The notes below the pieces were generated by a model. That model was not told where the DNA came from. It did not search any database and saw only the letters and a list, made by a program, of their open reading frames with translations. A stretch of 64,000 nucleotides of DNA from an uncultured Oscillibacter sp. GTDB taxonomy: Bacteria > Bacillota > Clostridia > Oscillospirales > Oscillospiraceae. Each line of letters begins with the position of its first letter. Position 1 is the first letter of the stretch. A program made the translations under genes and the position numbers. The stretch is taken from positions 1 to 64,000 of the forward strand of contig CANAWG010000003.1 in assembly GCA_947365245.1 (NCBI GenBank), in the 5' to 3' direction. Positions 50,470-58,375 of this stretch are shown in pieces.

Positions 50470-51112
50470 CGTCAATCTCTCCTTTCCCGATCTCCCGCAG
50501 CCGCTGGACCAGGGCCGCCAGAACGCCCCCGGCCACCAGCGCCAGCAGGGCCAGGCAGATCAGCAGCAGCGGCAGGGGCAGCCCGTCCACGGGGTCCAGC
50601 AGAAAGACCCAGACCAGCAGGGCCATGAGCCCCGCCAGCAGCGCCGTCATGCCTCCGCCGATGACCAGGGGGGCCACGTACCGGATGCGGATGTCGCTGC
50701 GCTGCTTGTTCTGGAAAGTGGTGCCCTCCTGCTCCAGCGTCTCCATGCGGGCCAGGAGCGATTCCGCATCCAGGTCCTCCAGCCGCTGTCCGCAGTCCGT
50801 CAGGCCGCCGCACAGCCGGATGGCCTGCTCCAGGTTCTCCCGGTCCCGCTCCAGCGTCACCAGGTGCCGCCGCATCCCGTCGCCCACGGTGTGAACGCCG
50901 GTCTGCATCTTCCGGATCTCCTCCAGGGGCACGCCCAGCTTCCGCAGGAGCTTGATCTGCCGGAGTGCCGCCACCTCCGCCTCGCCGTAGTCCCGGTAGC
51001 CGTTCTCGCTGTTCCGCCGGGGCGTCAGCAGGCCCTCGGCCTCATAGAAGCGGATGTTCTTCTTTGTGATGCCCACCAGGGCCTCCACCTCGTTGATCTT
51101 CAGGCCGTCCAC
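50453..51112 (-). CDS. MerR-family regulator with C-terminal membrane domain
   Basis: The 219-residue protein begins with a MerR winged-helix domain (INEVEALVGITKKNIRFYEAEGL, then NGYRDYGEAEVAALRQIKLLRKLG) and a dimerisation coil (about 70-125). Residues about 148-203 form two membrane segments, and the end reads QRLREIGKGEIDDAKNY, the same signature as the two small membrane proteins downstream. It may hold DNA at the membrane and sense a membrane or envelope signal. The start is GTG. The operator lies just upstream. Five genes overlap in series and form one operon. Confidence 0.88.
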   Translation of the reverse strand: MDGLKINEVEALVGITKKNIRFYEAEGLLTPRRNSENGYRDYGEAEVAALRQIKLLRKLGVPLEEIRKMQTGVHTVGDGMRRHLVTLERDRENLEQAIRLCGGLTDCGQRLEDLDAESLLARMETLEQEGTTFQNKQRSDIRIRYVAPLVIGGGMTALLAGLMALLVWVFLLDPVDGLPLPLLLICLALLALVAGGVLAALVQRLREIGKGEIDDAKNY

Positions 51113-51128
51113 CTCGCTTTCTGATATG

Positions 51129-51159
51129 ATGATATACCTTCCAGAAAGGGGAAGGTCAA
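51129..51159 (-). promoter_or_regulatory. MerR-type promoter and operator
   Basis: On the minus strand TTGACC and TATCAT are 19 bases apart (or TATATC with 17). The spacer and its edge hold a perfect inverted repeat ACCTTCC/GGAAGGT at 51136-51156, which is the layout of MerR-activated promoters. It would drive the five-gene operon and allow self-control. Confidence 0.8.
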
Positions 51160-51274
51160 GGGATTTTTGAAAAAAACTTTGTAAATTGGAGAGCGCCGCC
51201 CTCGGCGGCCTGTTTTGCGCAGGAATAGGGTTGAACCGGGGGGACGCTGAATCCCGCAGGGCGGCGGCCCCTGC

Positions 51275-51303
51275 TTCCCTTTTCCCTGATTCCGTGGTAT
51301 AAT
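51275..51303 (+). promoter_or_regulatory. mutY promoter
   Basis: TTCCCT and TATAAT (with extended TGG) are 17 bases apart. The -10 ends 6 bases before the ATG of mutY, so the mRNA may be leaderless. Confidence 0.65.
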
Positions 51304-51309
51304 CCTCTC

Positions 51310-52392
51310 ATGGATGAAAAAAATCTGACAACAGAACAGGTCCTGTCCCGCCTGCCCGGTCCGCTTTTGGCCTGGTACCGCGCCAGCGCCCGGGACCTGC
51401 CCTGGCGGCACACGGCGGACCCCTACCGCATCTGGGTCTCGGAGATCATGCTCCAGCAGACCCGGGTGGCGGCGGTGCTGGGGTATTATGCCCGGTTTTT
51501 GGAGGCCTTCCCCACGGTGGAGGACCTGGCCGCCGCCCCGGAGGACCGCCTGATGAAGCTGTGGGAGGGCCTGGGGTATTACAGCCGGGCCCGGAATCTG
51601 CAAAAGTCGGCCAGGATCGTGGCGGAGAGGGGCGCTTTCCCGGATACCTATCAGGGCCTGCTGGCCCTGCCGGGGGTGGGGGAGTACACCGCCGGAGCCA
51701 TTGCCTCGGCGGCTTTCGGTCTGCGGGAAGCGGCGGTGGACGGCAACGTCCTGCGCTGCGCCGCCCGCCTGACGGACTGCCGCGACGACGTGGCCGCCCC
51801 GGGGACGAAAAGGGCCGTCCGGGAGCGGCTTCGGGCGGTGATGCCGGAGGCGGAGGCGGACGTCCGCATCTTCAACCAGGCGGTGATGGAGCTGGGGGCC
51901 ACGGTGTGCGTCCCAAACGGCCCGCCGAAATGCGAGGCTTGTCCCGCCGGGGACTTCTGCCTGGGCCGTCTCCGGGGCACGGCGGAGAGCCTGCCGGTGA
52001 AGACGGCGAAAAAGGCCCGCCGGACGGAGGAAAAGACCGTGTTCCTCCTGCTGCGAAAGGGCGCCGTCGCCCTGCGGCGGAGGCCGGATTCCGGCCTTTT
52101 GGCGGGGCTGTGGGAGTTTCCCAACGTGGAGGGCACACTGGACGAGGCGGCGGCGGCGGAGACCGTCCGCGCCTGGGGCCTGGAGCCCAGGGCCTGGCGG
52201 AAAAAGCTGACGGCAAAGCACATCTTCACCCACGTGGAGTGGCACATGACCGGCTACGCCCTGGAGGCCGCCGGGGAGGGCCCGGGGGAGTTCACCTGGG
52301 CCGACGGGGCCGGACTTACGTCCCGGGCGGTGCCCTCGGCCTTTGCCCGGTACTATCAGGAGGCCCGGAGACTGCTGGAGGAGGAGAGATGA
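51310..52392 (+). CDS. mutY: adenine DNA glycosylase MutY
   Basis: The 360-residue protein removes adenine opposite 8-oxoguanine. It has SEIMLQQTRV near residue 39, the helix-hairpin-helix LPGVGEYTAGAIASAAFG and catalytic VDGNVLRC near 145, and a 4Fe-4S set C-x7-C-x2-C-x5-C near 200-216. The C-terminal NUDIX-like MutT domain is present (WEFPNVEG). No ribosome site precedes the ATG; a TATAAT lies six bases before it. Two small genes follow in the same direction. Confidence 0.95.
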   Translation: MDEKNLTTEQVLSRLPGPLLAWYRASARDLPWRHTADPYRIWVSEIMLQQTRVAAVLGYYARFLEAFPTVEDLAAAPEDRLMKLWEGLGYYSRARNLQKSARIVAERGAFPDTYQGLLALPGVGEYTAGAIASAAFGLREAAVDGNVLRCAARLTDCRDDVAAPGTKRAVRERLRAVMPEAEADVRIFNQAVMELGATVCVPNGPPKCEACPAGDFCLGRLRGTAESLPVKTAKKARRTEEKTVFLLLRKGAVALRRRPDSGLLAGLWEFPNVEGTLDEAAAAETVRAWGLEPRAWRKKLTAKHIFTHVEWHMTGYALEAAGEGPGEFTWADGAGLTSRAVPSAFARYYQEARRLLEEER

Positions 52393-52393
52393 G

Positions 52394-52579
52394 ATGGCGG
52401 TAGTTCGGATTTTGATGGCGGTAGTGATGACCCTGGGGCGGCTGCTGCCCTTTTTGATCGTGGGCGTGCTGCTGTTTTTCCTGTGGCGGCGGTCCGTCCG
52501 CAAGGAGGAGGACCCGGAGTTCAAGGGCCCGGTGTACACCGTGGACTACGAGGAAGTGGAGGACGACGAGGAGGAGTGA
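52394..52579 (+). CDS. small membrane protein
   Basis: The 61-residue protein has one hydrophobic segment (about 3-35) and an acidic C-terminal tail (EEVEDDEEE). It starts right after the mutY stop with GAGGAGGAG upstream. The function is unknown; it may be an assembly or anchor factor. Confidence 0.65.
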   Translation: MAVVRILMAVVMTLGRLLPFLIVGVLLFFLWRRSVRKEEDPEFKGPVYTVDYEEVEDDEEE

Positions 52580-52582
52580 CCC

Positions 52583-53053
52583 ATGGCCTTTTGGAAGAAG
52601 AGCGAGGACCCCTGGGACGCGGACCCCGCCAGGGAGCGGGAGAAGCGGGAGCCCGTGGAGAACCCGCTGGACACCCTGCGGGACTGGAGCGAGGGGCGCA
52701 AAGCCAAGGCCGCCGCCAAACAGGCGGAGTGGGAGGCTCAGCCCAAGGAGGTCTGCCCCTGGTGCGGGAAGAAGATGGAGCGGGGCTGCCTCCAGGGCGG
52801 CCGCGGCATTTACTGGTATCCCGGCCCGCGGGCTGTCTCAGCGGCCTGGTGGAGTCCCAGGATCTTTGAGGAGAGCATTCAGGTGGATGACGAGGGTGAT
52901 CTGCTGAAAGGCACCTATAAGACCGCCTGGTACTGCCGGGAGTGTGAGAGAATCGTCTTTCACCAGGTGCCAAAGGAGGAATCCTCCTCCCATCACCAGG
53001 AGCTGGAGCGCTACGCTCGGGATGCCCGGGGCGGCGGGGAGGAGGAGACATGA
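52583..53053 (+). CDS. DUF6487-type zinc-ribbon protein
   Basis: The 156-residue protein has CPWCGKKMERGCLQGGRGIYWYPG near residues 57-80 and a second CRECERIVFH pair near 118. This fits the PF20097/DUF6487 type with two C-x-x-C pairs that probably bind zinc. The N-terminal 50 residues are charged. It overlaps the radical SAM gene by four bases, so it may be linked with it. Function unknown. Confidence 0.75.
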   Translation: MAFWKKSEDPWDADPAREREKREPVENPLDTLRDWSEGRKAKAAAKQAEWEAQPKEVCPWCGKKMERGCLQGGRGIYWYPGPRAVSAAWWSPRIFEESIQVDDEGDLLKGTYKTAWYCRECERIVFHQVPKEESSSHHQELERYARDARGGGEEET

Positions 53054-53922
53054 TCTGCCGCCTCTGTCCCCGGAACTGCGGCGCGGAGCGGACAGAGACC
53101 CGCTCCGGCGGCGTGTGCGCCATGCCCTCCGCCCCGGTGGCCGCCCGGGCAATGCTCCATCAGTGGGAGGAGCCCTGCCTCACAGGGAAACGCGGAGCCG
53201 GGACGGTGTTTTTCTCCGGCTGCAACCTCCGGTGTGTCTTCTGCCAGAACACCCCTATCTCCCAGGGGGATGTGGGAAAACCGCTGACCGCTCAGCGCCT
53301 GCGGGAGATCTTTCATGAGCTGATTGACCAGGGGGCGTCGTGCCTGGACCTGGTGACCCCCACCCACTTTACCCCCGCCATTCTGGAGGCCCTGGGGGAG
53401 GAGAACTGGCCTGTGCCGGTGGTGTGGAACTCCGGCGGCTACGAGAAGCCGGAGACACTGCGGCTGCTGGAGGGCAAGGTGCAGGTGTACCTGCCGGATC
53501 TGAAGTACGCCCTGCCGGGGCCGGCGGAGGCGTACTCCGGCGCGGCGGACTACTTCCGGTGGGCCAGCGAGGCCATTTTGGAGATGGTCCGCCAGACGGG
53601 GCCCTGCCGGATGGAGGGCGGCCTTTTGAAATCCGGCGTGCTGATCCGGCACCTGATCCTGCCGGGGGAGCTGGAGAACACCCGGCGCTGTGTCGACTGG
53701 GTGGCGGAGACTTTCCGGCCCGGGGAGGTGCTGTTCTCTCTCATGAGCCAATACACGCCCCAGCCGGGGGCGGCGGGGAAGCTTGGGCGGCACGTGACGA
53801 AAGCGGAGTACCGCGCGGCGGCGGAGTATATGGCCAACTGCGGGATTGTCGATGGGTATACTCAGGAGCGGACCTCCGCCCGGGAGGAGTACACGCCGGA
53901 ATTTAATTTACAGGGTATATGA
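53050..53922 (+). CDS. radical SAM protein, PflA-like
   Basis: The 290-residue protein starts with an Fe-S-like ICRLCPRNCGAERTE and then has the radical SAM motif CNLRCVFCQNTPISQ near residue 58, with the downstream DLKYAL and SQYTPQ motifs. It matches the group annotated as putative pyruvate-formate-lyase activating enzymes. Its substrate is unknown, as no glycyl radical enzyme gene lies nearby. It overlaps the DUF6487 gene by four bases. Confidence 0.9.
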   Translation: MICRLCPRNCGAERTETRSGGVCAMPSAPVAARAMLHQWEEPCLTGKRGAGTVFFSGCNLRCVFCQNTPISQGDVGKPLTAQRLREIFHELIDQGASCLDLVTPTHFTPAILEALGEENWPVPVVWNSGGYEKPETLRLLEGKVQVYLPDLKYALPGPAEAYSGAADYFRWASEAILEMVRQTGPCRMEGGLLKSGVLIRHLILPGELENTRRCVDWVAETFRPGEVLFSLMSQYTPQPGAAGKLGRHVTKAEYRAAAEYMANCGIVDGYTQERTSAREEYTPEFNLQGI

Positions 53923-53970
53923 ATTTGGACTAGCCTCGGGCGGGGGGCGGGAGGGTTTCCCCTGCGGGGG

Positions 53971-54632
53971 GACGGGGGTTTCGCGCCACGGGCGCGGGAC
54001 GAACGACACGCCGTTCCGGCGTGTCTGGGGGATGCACCCCCCATTTCTCTTTTCTCTCTCTTGCGAGAGAAAAGAGAAACGGGCCGTGCACGGTCCAAAG
54101 AGAAAAGAGAACGCCGGGGCAAGAATTTGACGTTCGTCAAATTTCGCCCAAAAATACGGGGACTGTCCTGAATCGGTGCTACTGTGAATTGCCAGTCTTC
54201 TACCGGGTGCGTCTGACTTTGAATCTCGCGGAGGTGCGTCCCCGCATTTGCAAGTGCTTTCGAGGCTGTTTTGCTGCTTTGACGCAAGGCCCCTAGCCCC
54301 TCTGCCCGCGCTTCGCGCATACCCGGGCACAGGCGGGCAGTTCCGCCGTCCTCTTGCTGTAGACGAACCCTCTGCCCCGGACGGGGCCAGCCATGCGCGA
54401 AGCGCGGGCAGAAGAGCCGGAGACCTTGCGTCTGCGCATCAGGTCTCCTCCGCAGCTCCGATGAATGGAGAAGACTCCGGAGGGCACCCCAAGCGTTCTC
54501 TTTTCTCTTCCACCGTGCACGGCGCATTCTCTTTTCTCTGGCAAGACAGAGAAAAGAGAATGGGGGGTGCATTCCCCAGCACGGGCAAAGCCCGTGCGCC
54601 GTCCCGCGCCCGTGGCGCGAAAAACTCCCGTC
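53971..54632. repeat. large nested inverted repeat with two inverted repeat copies
   Basis: The 800-base gap between the radical SAM and XRE genes holds no gene. Bases 53971-54119 and the reverse complement of 54487-54632 are homologous over about 147 bases: both contain CGCGCCACGGGCGCGGGACG, ATGCACCCCCCATT and TTCTCTTTTCTCT, the GTGCACGG block and AGAGAAAAGAGAACGC. Each arm itself folds into AGAGAAAAGAGAA hairpins. A second inverted pair lies inside: 54282-54320 and 54393-54431, with a perfect 20-bp core. AATTTGACG/CGTCAAATT forms a tight hairpin at 54124-54143. Confidence 0.85.
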
Positions 54633-54730
54633 CCGGCCCGCGGCCGGACCCCCGTCCCCTTGCTGAATTATCTGTATTACAGAATATCTCAAATTATCTA
54701 GTTTTAAGATACATATACTCGGCATGGGTG

Positions 54731-54985
54731 ATGTACTTGAAAACTGGAATTTTAAAATACGGACGGATTCGAGACCTGCGCAATGACCACGGTTTAACTC
54801 AGGAACAAGTTGCAAAAATCCTGAATGTCAAGCAAAATACCTATTGTCAATATGAAATCGGTGTTGTCAACTATCCTCTGGATGTAGTCATCAAGCTGGC
54901 GGAATACTACAACGTCAGCGTGGACTATCTGGTGGGCCTCACCGACCAGTCCACTCCTTACCCCAGGAAGCGGAGGCAGTTGTGA
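54731..54985 (+). CDS. small XRE-family helix-turn-helix protein
   Basis: The 84-residue protein is mostly one Cro/C1-type HTH domain: IRDLRNDHGLTQEQVAKIL, then KQNTYCQYEIGV and LAEYYNVSVDYLVGLTD. The sequence around it is unusually A/T-rich for this window. No clear ribosome site precedes the ATG, and a TATACT lies 11 bases before it. It overlaps comF by four bases (GTGA), so the two are co-transcribed. It may regulate itself and comF. Confidence 0.85.
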   Translation: MYLKTGILKYGRIRDLRNDHGLTQEQVAKILNVKQNTYCQYEIGVVNYPLDVVIKLAEYYNVSVDYLVGLTDQSTPYPRKRRQL

Positions 54986-55665
54986 AAGCCCCAAATTGGC
55001 TGCTGGACCTGCTCTTCCCGCCTAAATGCCCTTTCTGCGCCCGGGTGCTGGACCGCCCCGGTGTCTGCGCCGCCTGCGAAAAGACCCTCCCCTGGACGGA
55101 GGAGCGGGACAGCCTCTGGGAGCTTCCCGGCGCATTGCGGTGCGCCGCGCCGCTGTGGTACCGTGACGGTGCCCGGCAGGGCCTTTTGCGGCTGAAATTC
55201 CGGGGCGCGCCGGGGGCGGCGGAGCCCCTGGGCGCCCTTGCTGCCCAGTGCGCCGCGGAGCGGCTCTCCGGGGAGTTCGACACGGTGACCTGGGTGCCGG
55301 TGAGCAAAAAGCGCCGGCGGAGCCGGGGTTATGACCAAGCGGAGCTGCTGGCCCGCGCGGCCTGCCGCCGGTGGGACACCGCCCCGGTGCGGCTGCTGGA
55401 GAAGACCCGGGACAACCCCGCCCAGTCCGGCCTGAGAGACGCCGCAGCCCGGTGGGAGAACGTCCGGGACGTCTACCGGGCGGTGGATCCACGGGCCGTG
55501 GAGGACCGCCGGATCCTGCTGGTGGACGATATATGCACCACCGGGGCCACCTTGTGCCAGTGCGCCGCCGTGCTGCGGCGGGCCGGGGCGGCGGAGGTGG
55601 TCTGCGCGGCCGCGGCCAGAACTCCACCGGACCAGTCGGACGCTCCGGAAGAGGGCGCTTTTTGA
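54982..55665 (+). CDS. comF: ComF family phosphoribosyltransferase-like protein
   Basis: The 227-residue protein has the N-terminal zinc-finger-like cysteines (CPFC near 13-16 and CAAC near 31-34), the middle KFRGAPGAAEPLGALAAQ and the PRPP-binding LLVDDICTTGATLCQCA near 175. This is the ComF/GntX family, linked to natural competence (DNA uptake) in Firmicutes. GTG start overlaps the XRE gene. It is fused in transcription with that gene. Confidence 0.92.
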   Translation: MKAPNWLLDLLFPPKCPFCARVLDRPGVCAACEKTLPWTEERDSLWELPGALRCAAPLWYRDGARQGLLRLKFRGAPGAAEPLGALAAQCAAERLSGEFDTVTWVPVSKKRRRSRGYDQAELLARAACRRWDTAPVRLLEKTRDNPAQSGLRDAAARWENVRDVYRAVDPRAVEDRRILLVDDICTTGATLCQCAAVLRRAGAAEVVCAAAARTPPDQSDAPEEGAF

Positions 55666-55720
55666 CCAAATTCTGCCGCCGCGGCGGGGAAAACGTTTAC
55701 AATTTCGGAGAAGAATGGGG

Positions 55721-55749
55721 TTGCATTCGACAGAAACTGCCAGTATAAT
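55721..55749 (+). promoter_or_regulatory. mreB/mbl promoter
   Basis: TTGCAT and TATAAT are exactly 17 bases apart, 75 bases upstream of the gene. A second TATAAT at 55786-55791 has a poor -35 and could be a further start. Confidence 0.75.
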
Positions 55750-55823
55750 AGAATCTGTATTGTGATTGTTTGCGGAAAAACCGTTTATAATAAGACAGAA
55801 AGAGCATGAGGTGAGGTAAATCC

Positions 55824-56843
55824 ATGGGAAAAGATATTGGTATCGACCTGGGAACCGCTTCGGTTTTGGTATATGTCAAGGGCAAGGGGATTGTCTTAAA
55901 CGAGCCCTCTGTGGTGGCGCTGGATAAGAACACGGGAAAGCTTTTGAAGGTGGGCGCCGAGGCCCAGGCCATGCTGGGCCGGACCCCCGGCAACATTGTG
56001 GCCATCCGCCCTCTGCGGGAGGGCGTTATCTCCGATTACGACATGACGGAGCGGATGCTCCGGGAGTTTATCCACAAGGTGGCGGGGGTGTCTTTCTTCC
56101 GCCCCCGGGTGCTGATCTGCATCCCCTCCGGCATCACGGAGGTTGAAGAGCGCGCCGTGGTGGACGCGGGCATCCAGGCCGGCGCCCGCAAGGTCTATCT
56201 GATCGAGGAGCCGGTGGCGGCCGCCATCGGCGCCGGCATCGACATCACCCAGCCCGACGGCCACATGGTGGTGGACATCGGCGGCGGCACGGCGGACATC
56301 GCCGTGATCTCCCTGTCCGGCGTGGTGGAGTCCGCCTCCATCAAGATCGCCGGCGACCAGCTCAACGAGGCCGTGGTGAAATATATGCGCCGCAAGCACA
56401 ACCTGCTGGTGGGCGAGCGCACCGCCGAGGAGATGAAAAAGCAGATCGGCTGCGTCTTCCCCAAGGAGGAGGAGGAGACCATGGACGTCAAGGGCCGGTG
56501 CCTCCTGACGGGGCTTCCCAAGGTGGTCACCGTCAGCTCCACGGAGATGATGGACGCCTTTGAAGAGCCGGTGGAGCGCATTATGGAGGCCATCCACTCC
56601 GTGCTGGAGCGGACGCCGCCGGAGCTGGTGGCGGACATCTCCACCAACGGCATCGTCATGACCGGCGGCGGCAGCCTGGTCTCCGGCTTTGACAAGCTGG
56701 TCACCGCCCGCACCGGCATCCACGCCGTCATCGCGGAGGAGGCCATCAGCTGCGTGGCCCTGGGCACCGGCAAGAGTCTGGCGGACCTGAACTCCCTCCA
56801 GGACGGCACCATGAACATCTCCCGCCGCAGACAGATGAATTGA
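55824..56843 (+). CDS. mreB: rod-shape-determining protein MreB/Mbl
   Basis: The 339-residue actin homologue forms filaments under the membrane and guides cell wall growth. The ATP-binding motifs are in place: GIDLGTASVLVYVKG near residue 6, VVDIGGGTADIAVISL near 150 and TGGGSLVSGFDKL near 285. It could be MreB, Mbl or MreBH; mreC and mreD do not follow, which favours a stand-alone Mbl-like copy. AGGTGAGG lies upstream of the ATG. Confidence 0.93.
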   Translation: MGKDIGIDLGTASVLVYVKGKGIVLNEPSVVALDKNTGKLLKVGAEAQAMLGRTPGNIVAIRPLREGVISDYDMTERMLREFIHKVAGVSFFRPRVLICIPSGITEVEERAVVDAGIQAGARKVYLIEEPVAAAIGAGIDITQPDGHMVVDIGGGTADIAVISLSGVVESASIKIAGDQLNEAVVKYMRRKHNLLVGERTAEEMKKQIGCVFPKEEEETMDVKGRCLLTGLPKVVTVSSTEMMDAFEEPVERIMEAIHSVLERTPPELVADISTNGIVMTGGGSLVSGFDKLVTARTGIHAVIAEEAISCVALGTGKSLADLNSLQDGTMNISRRRQMN

Positions 56844-56863
56844 TTCGATTGATTGCGTTGATC

Positions 56864-56894
56864 GAAGAGGAGAGGGCGTGGCCCTCTCCTCTTC
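56864..56894. terminator. hairpin after mreB
   Basis: A perfect 14-bp stem GAAGAGGAGAGGGC/GCCCTCTCCTCTTC with a GTG loop lies between mreB and the next gene. It has no T run, so it may be a weak terminator or an mRNA boundary. Confidence 0.6.
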
Positions 56895-56922
56895 TCGGAA
56901 GAAAGATAGAAACAGGTGACCT

Positions 56923-58326
56923 ATGCAGACTTTCAAACCAGTGACAAAACAGGACGCCCCCAGGCTGCGGCGGTATTATCAGAGCTGTGATTACGGCCTG
57001 TGCGAGTACTCCGTGGGCACCAAGCTCATGTGGCGCGGCCATCTCCATCCCGCCTGGGCGGAGATCGCCGGGTGCCTGGTGATTCGCAACACCATTGACG
57101 GCCAGACCGCCTTTGACTACCCCGTTCCCGGCCCCGAGGGGGACGAGGACGCGGCCCTGGCCGCCATCGAGTCCTACTGCCTGGAGGCGGGGGTGTGCCC
57201 GGTGATCTCCGTGGTGCCGGAGTGCAAGGCGGCGAGGCTCCTGGCCCGCTACCCCTACGTGCGGGTCAGCAGCATCCGCACCTGGCGGGACTACGTGTAC
57301 TACCGGGAGGACCTCCAGTTCTTCACCGGGCGGCGGTACTCCGGCCAGCGCAACCACATCAAGAAGTTCCGCACCCAGTGGCCGGAGGCGTTTTTCCGTC
57401 CCCTGACGGCGGCGGATGGGGCGGCAATCGACCGCTTCTGGACCGACTACGCGGCGGAGTTCCCCAAGGGGGACAACGCCAAGGCCCGGGACGAGCTGAC
57501 CCTGGCCAAAAAGATGCTGAAGCTGGCGGGGAAGCCCTGGTTCCTGGCCGGGGGAATGTTCGACGGGGACAGGCTCATCGCCCTGTCCCTGGCGGAGCGG
57601 TGCGGGGATACCCTGATTATTCACATTGAAAAGGCGCTGTACTCCTACACCGGCGTGTATCCGGCGCTGGTGCAGGCCTTTGCGGACGCCTTTGGCGGCG
57701 ACTGCCAGTGGATCAACCGGGAGGACGACGCCGCGGACCGGGGGCTCCGGACCTCCAAGCTCCAGTACGGTCCGGCGAAGCTGGCCCCCAAGTACCGCTT
57801 CGAGCCCCAGAACGAGCTTTTAAGCCACGTGAAAGCCATTCCGGAGCTGAAGACGGAGCGGCTGACCCTCTCCGCCCTGGAGGAGGCGGACATCCCCGCC
57901 TACAACGCCCTGGTGCTGGACCGGGAGCGGAACCGCTGGTGGGGCTATGACGACGTGGGCGGCCTGGGGGGGCCGGTGGAGGAGCGGAGCTTCTTTGACG
58001 TGGCCCGCCGGGACTTTGAAAACCGGCTGGCGGTGAACTTCGCCATCCGCCTGGACGGCAGGCTCATCGGCGAGGCGGTGCTCTACCGCTTTGACTACCA
58101 GGGCGGCGCGGAGCTGGGCTGCCGCATCGACAAGGCCTGCGACGGCCACGGCTACGGCACCGAGGCCTTTGCCGCTGTGGCCAACTGGGGGCTGTACAAG
58201 GTGCAGCTGAACCGGGTGCTGGCCAAGTGCTACAAGGAGAATCAGGCCTCCTACAAAATGCTCTCCTCCTGTATGCGCAGAAGCGGGGAGGACGAGACGT
58301 TCTTCTACTTTGAAAAGCCGGTGTGA
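56923..58326 (+). CDS. DUF2156-type and GNAT acetyltransferase fusion protein
   Basis: The 467-residue protein has two parts. Residues 1-300 match the DUF2156 (phosphatidylglycerol-lysyltransferase C-terminal) GNAT-like fold, with RRYSGQRNHIKKFR near residue 143 and WINREDD near 265. Residues about 305-467 are a RimJ/RimL-like GNAT acetyltransferase (RLTLSALEEADIPAYNAL, then GYGTEAFAAVANWGL). It may acylate a lipid or a protein. The domain pair is recurring in Clostridia, from memory. Confidence 0.83.
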   Translation: MQTFKPVTKQDAPRLRRYYQSCDYGLCEYSVGTKLMWRGHLHPAWAEIAGCLVIRNTIDGQTAFDYPVPGPEGDEDAALAAIESYCLEAGVCPVISVVPECKAARLLARYPYVRVSSIRTWRDYVYYREDLQFFTGRRYSGQRNHIKKFRTQWPEAFFRPLTAADGAAIDRFWTDYAAEFPKGDNAKARDELTLAKKMLKLAGKPWFLAGGMFDGDRLIALSLAERCGDTLIIHIEKALYSYTGVYPALVQAFADAFGGDCQWINREDDAADRGLRTSKLQYGPAKLAPKYRFEPQNELLSHVKAIPELKTERLTLSALEEADIPAYNALVLDRERNRWWGYDDVGGLGGPVEERSFFDVARRDFENRLAVNFAIRLDGRLIGEAVLYRFDYQGGAELGCRIDKACDGHGYGTEAFAAVANWGLYKVQLNRVLAKCYKENQASYKMLSSCMRRSGEDETFFYFEKPV

Positions 58327-58339
58327 CAAGACAGAAAAG

Positions 58340-58372
58340 AAGACCGTGCCCTGATGGACACGGTCTTTTGTT
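58340..58372 (+). terminator. terminator after the GNAT fusion gene
   Basis: The stem AAGACCGTG/CACGGTCTT is followed by TTTG. Confidence 0.82.
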
Positions 58373-58375
58373 CAC

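Noticed and set aside
53862-54815. Long open frames on both strands across the nested inverted repeats
   Set aside because: Both frames run through repeat arms and have no ribosome site or domain; only the final 84 codons of the plus frame form a real XRE protein.
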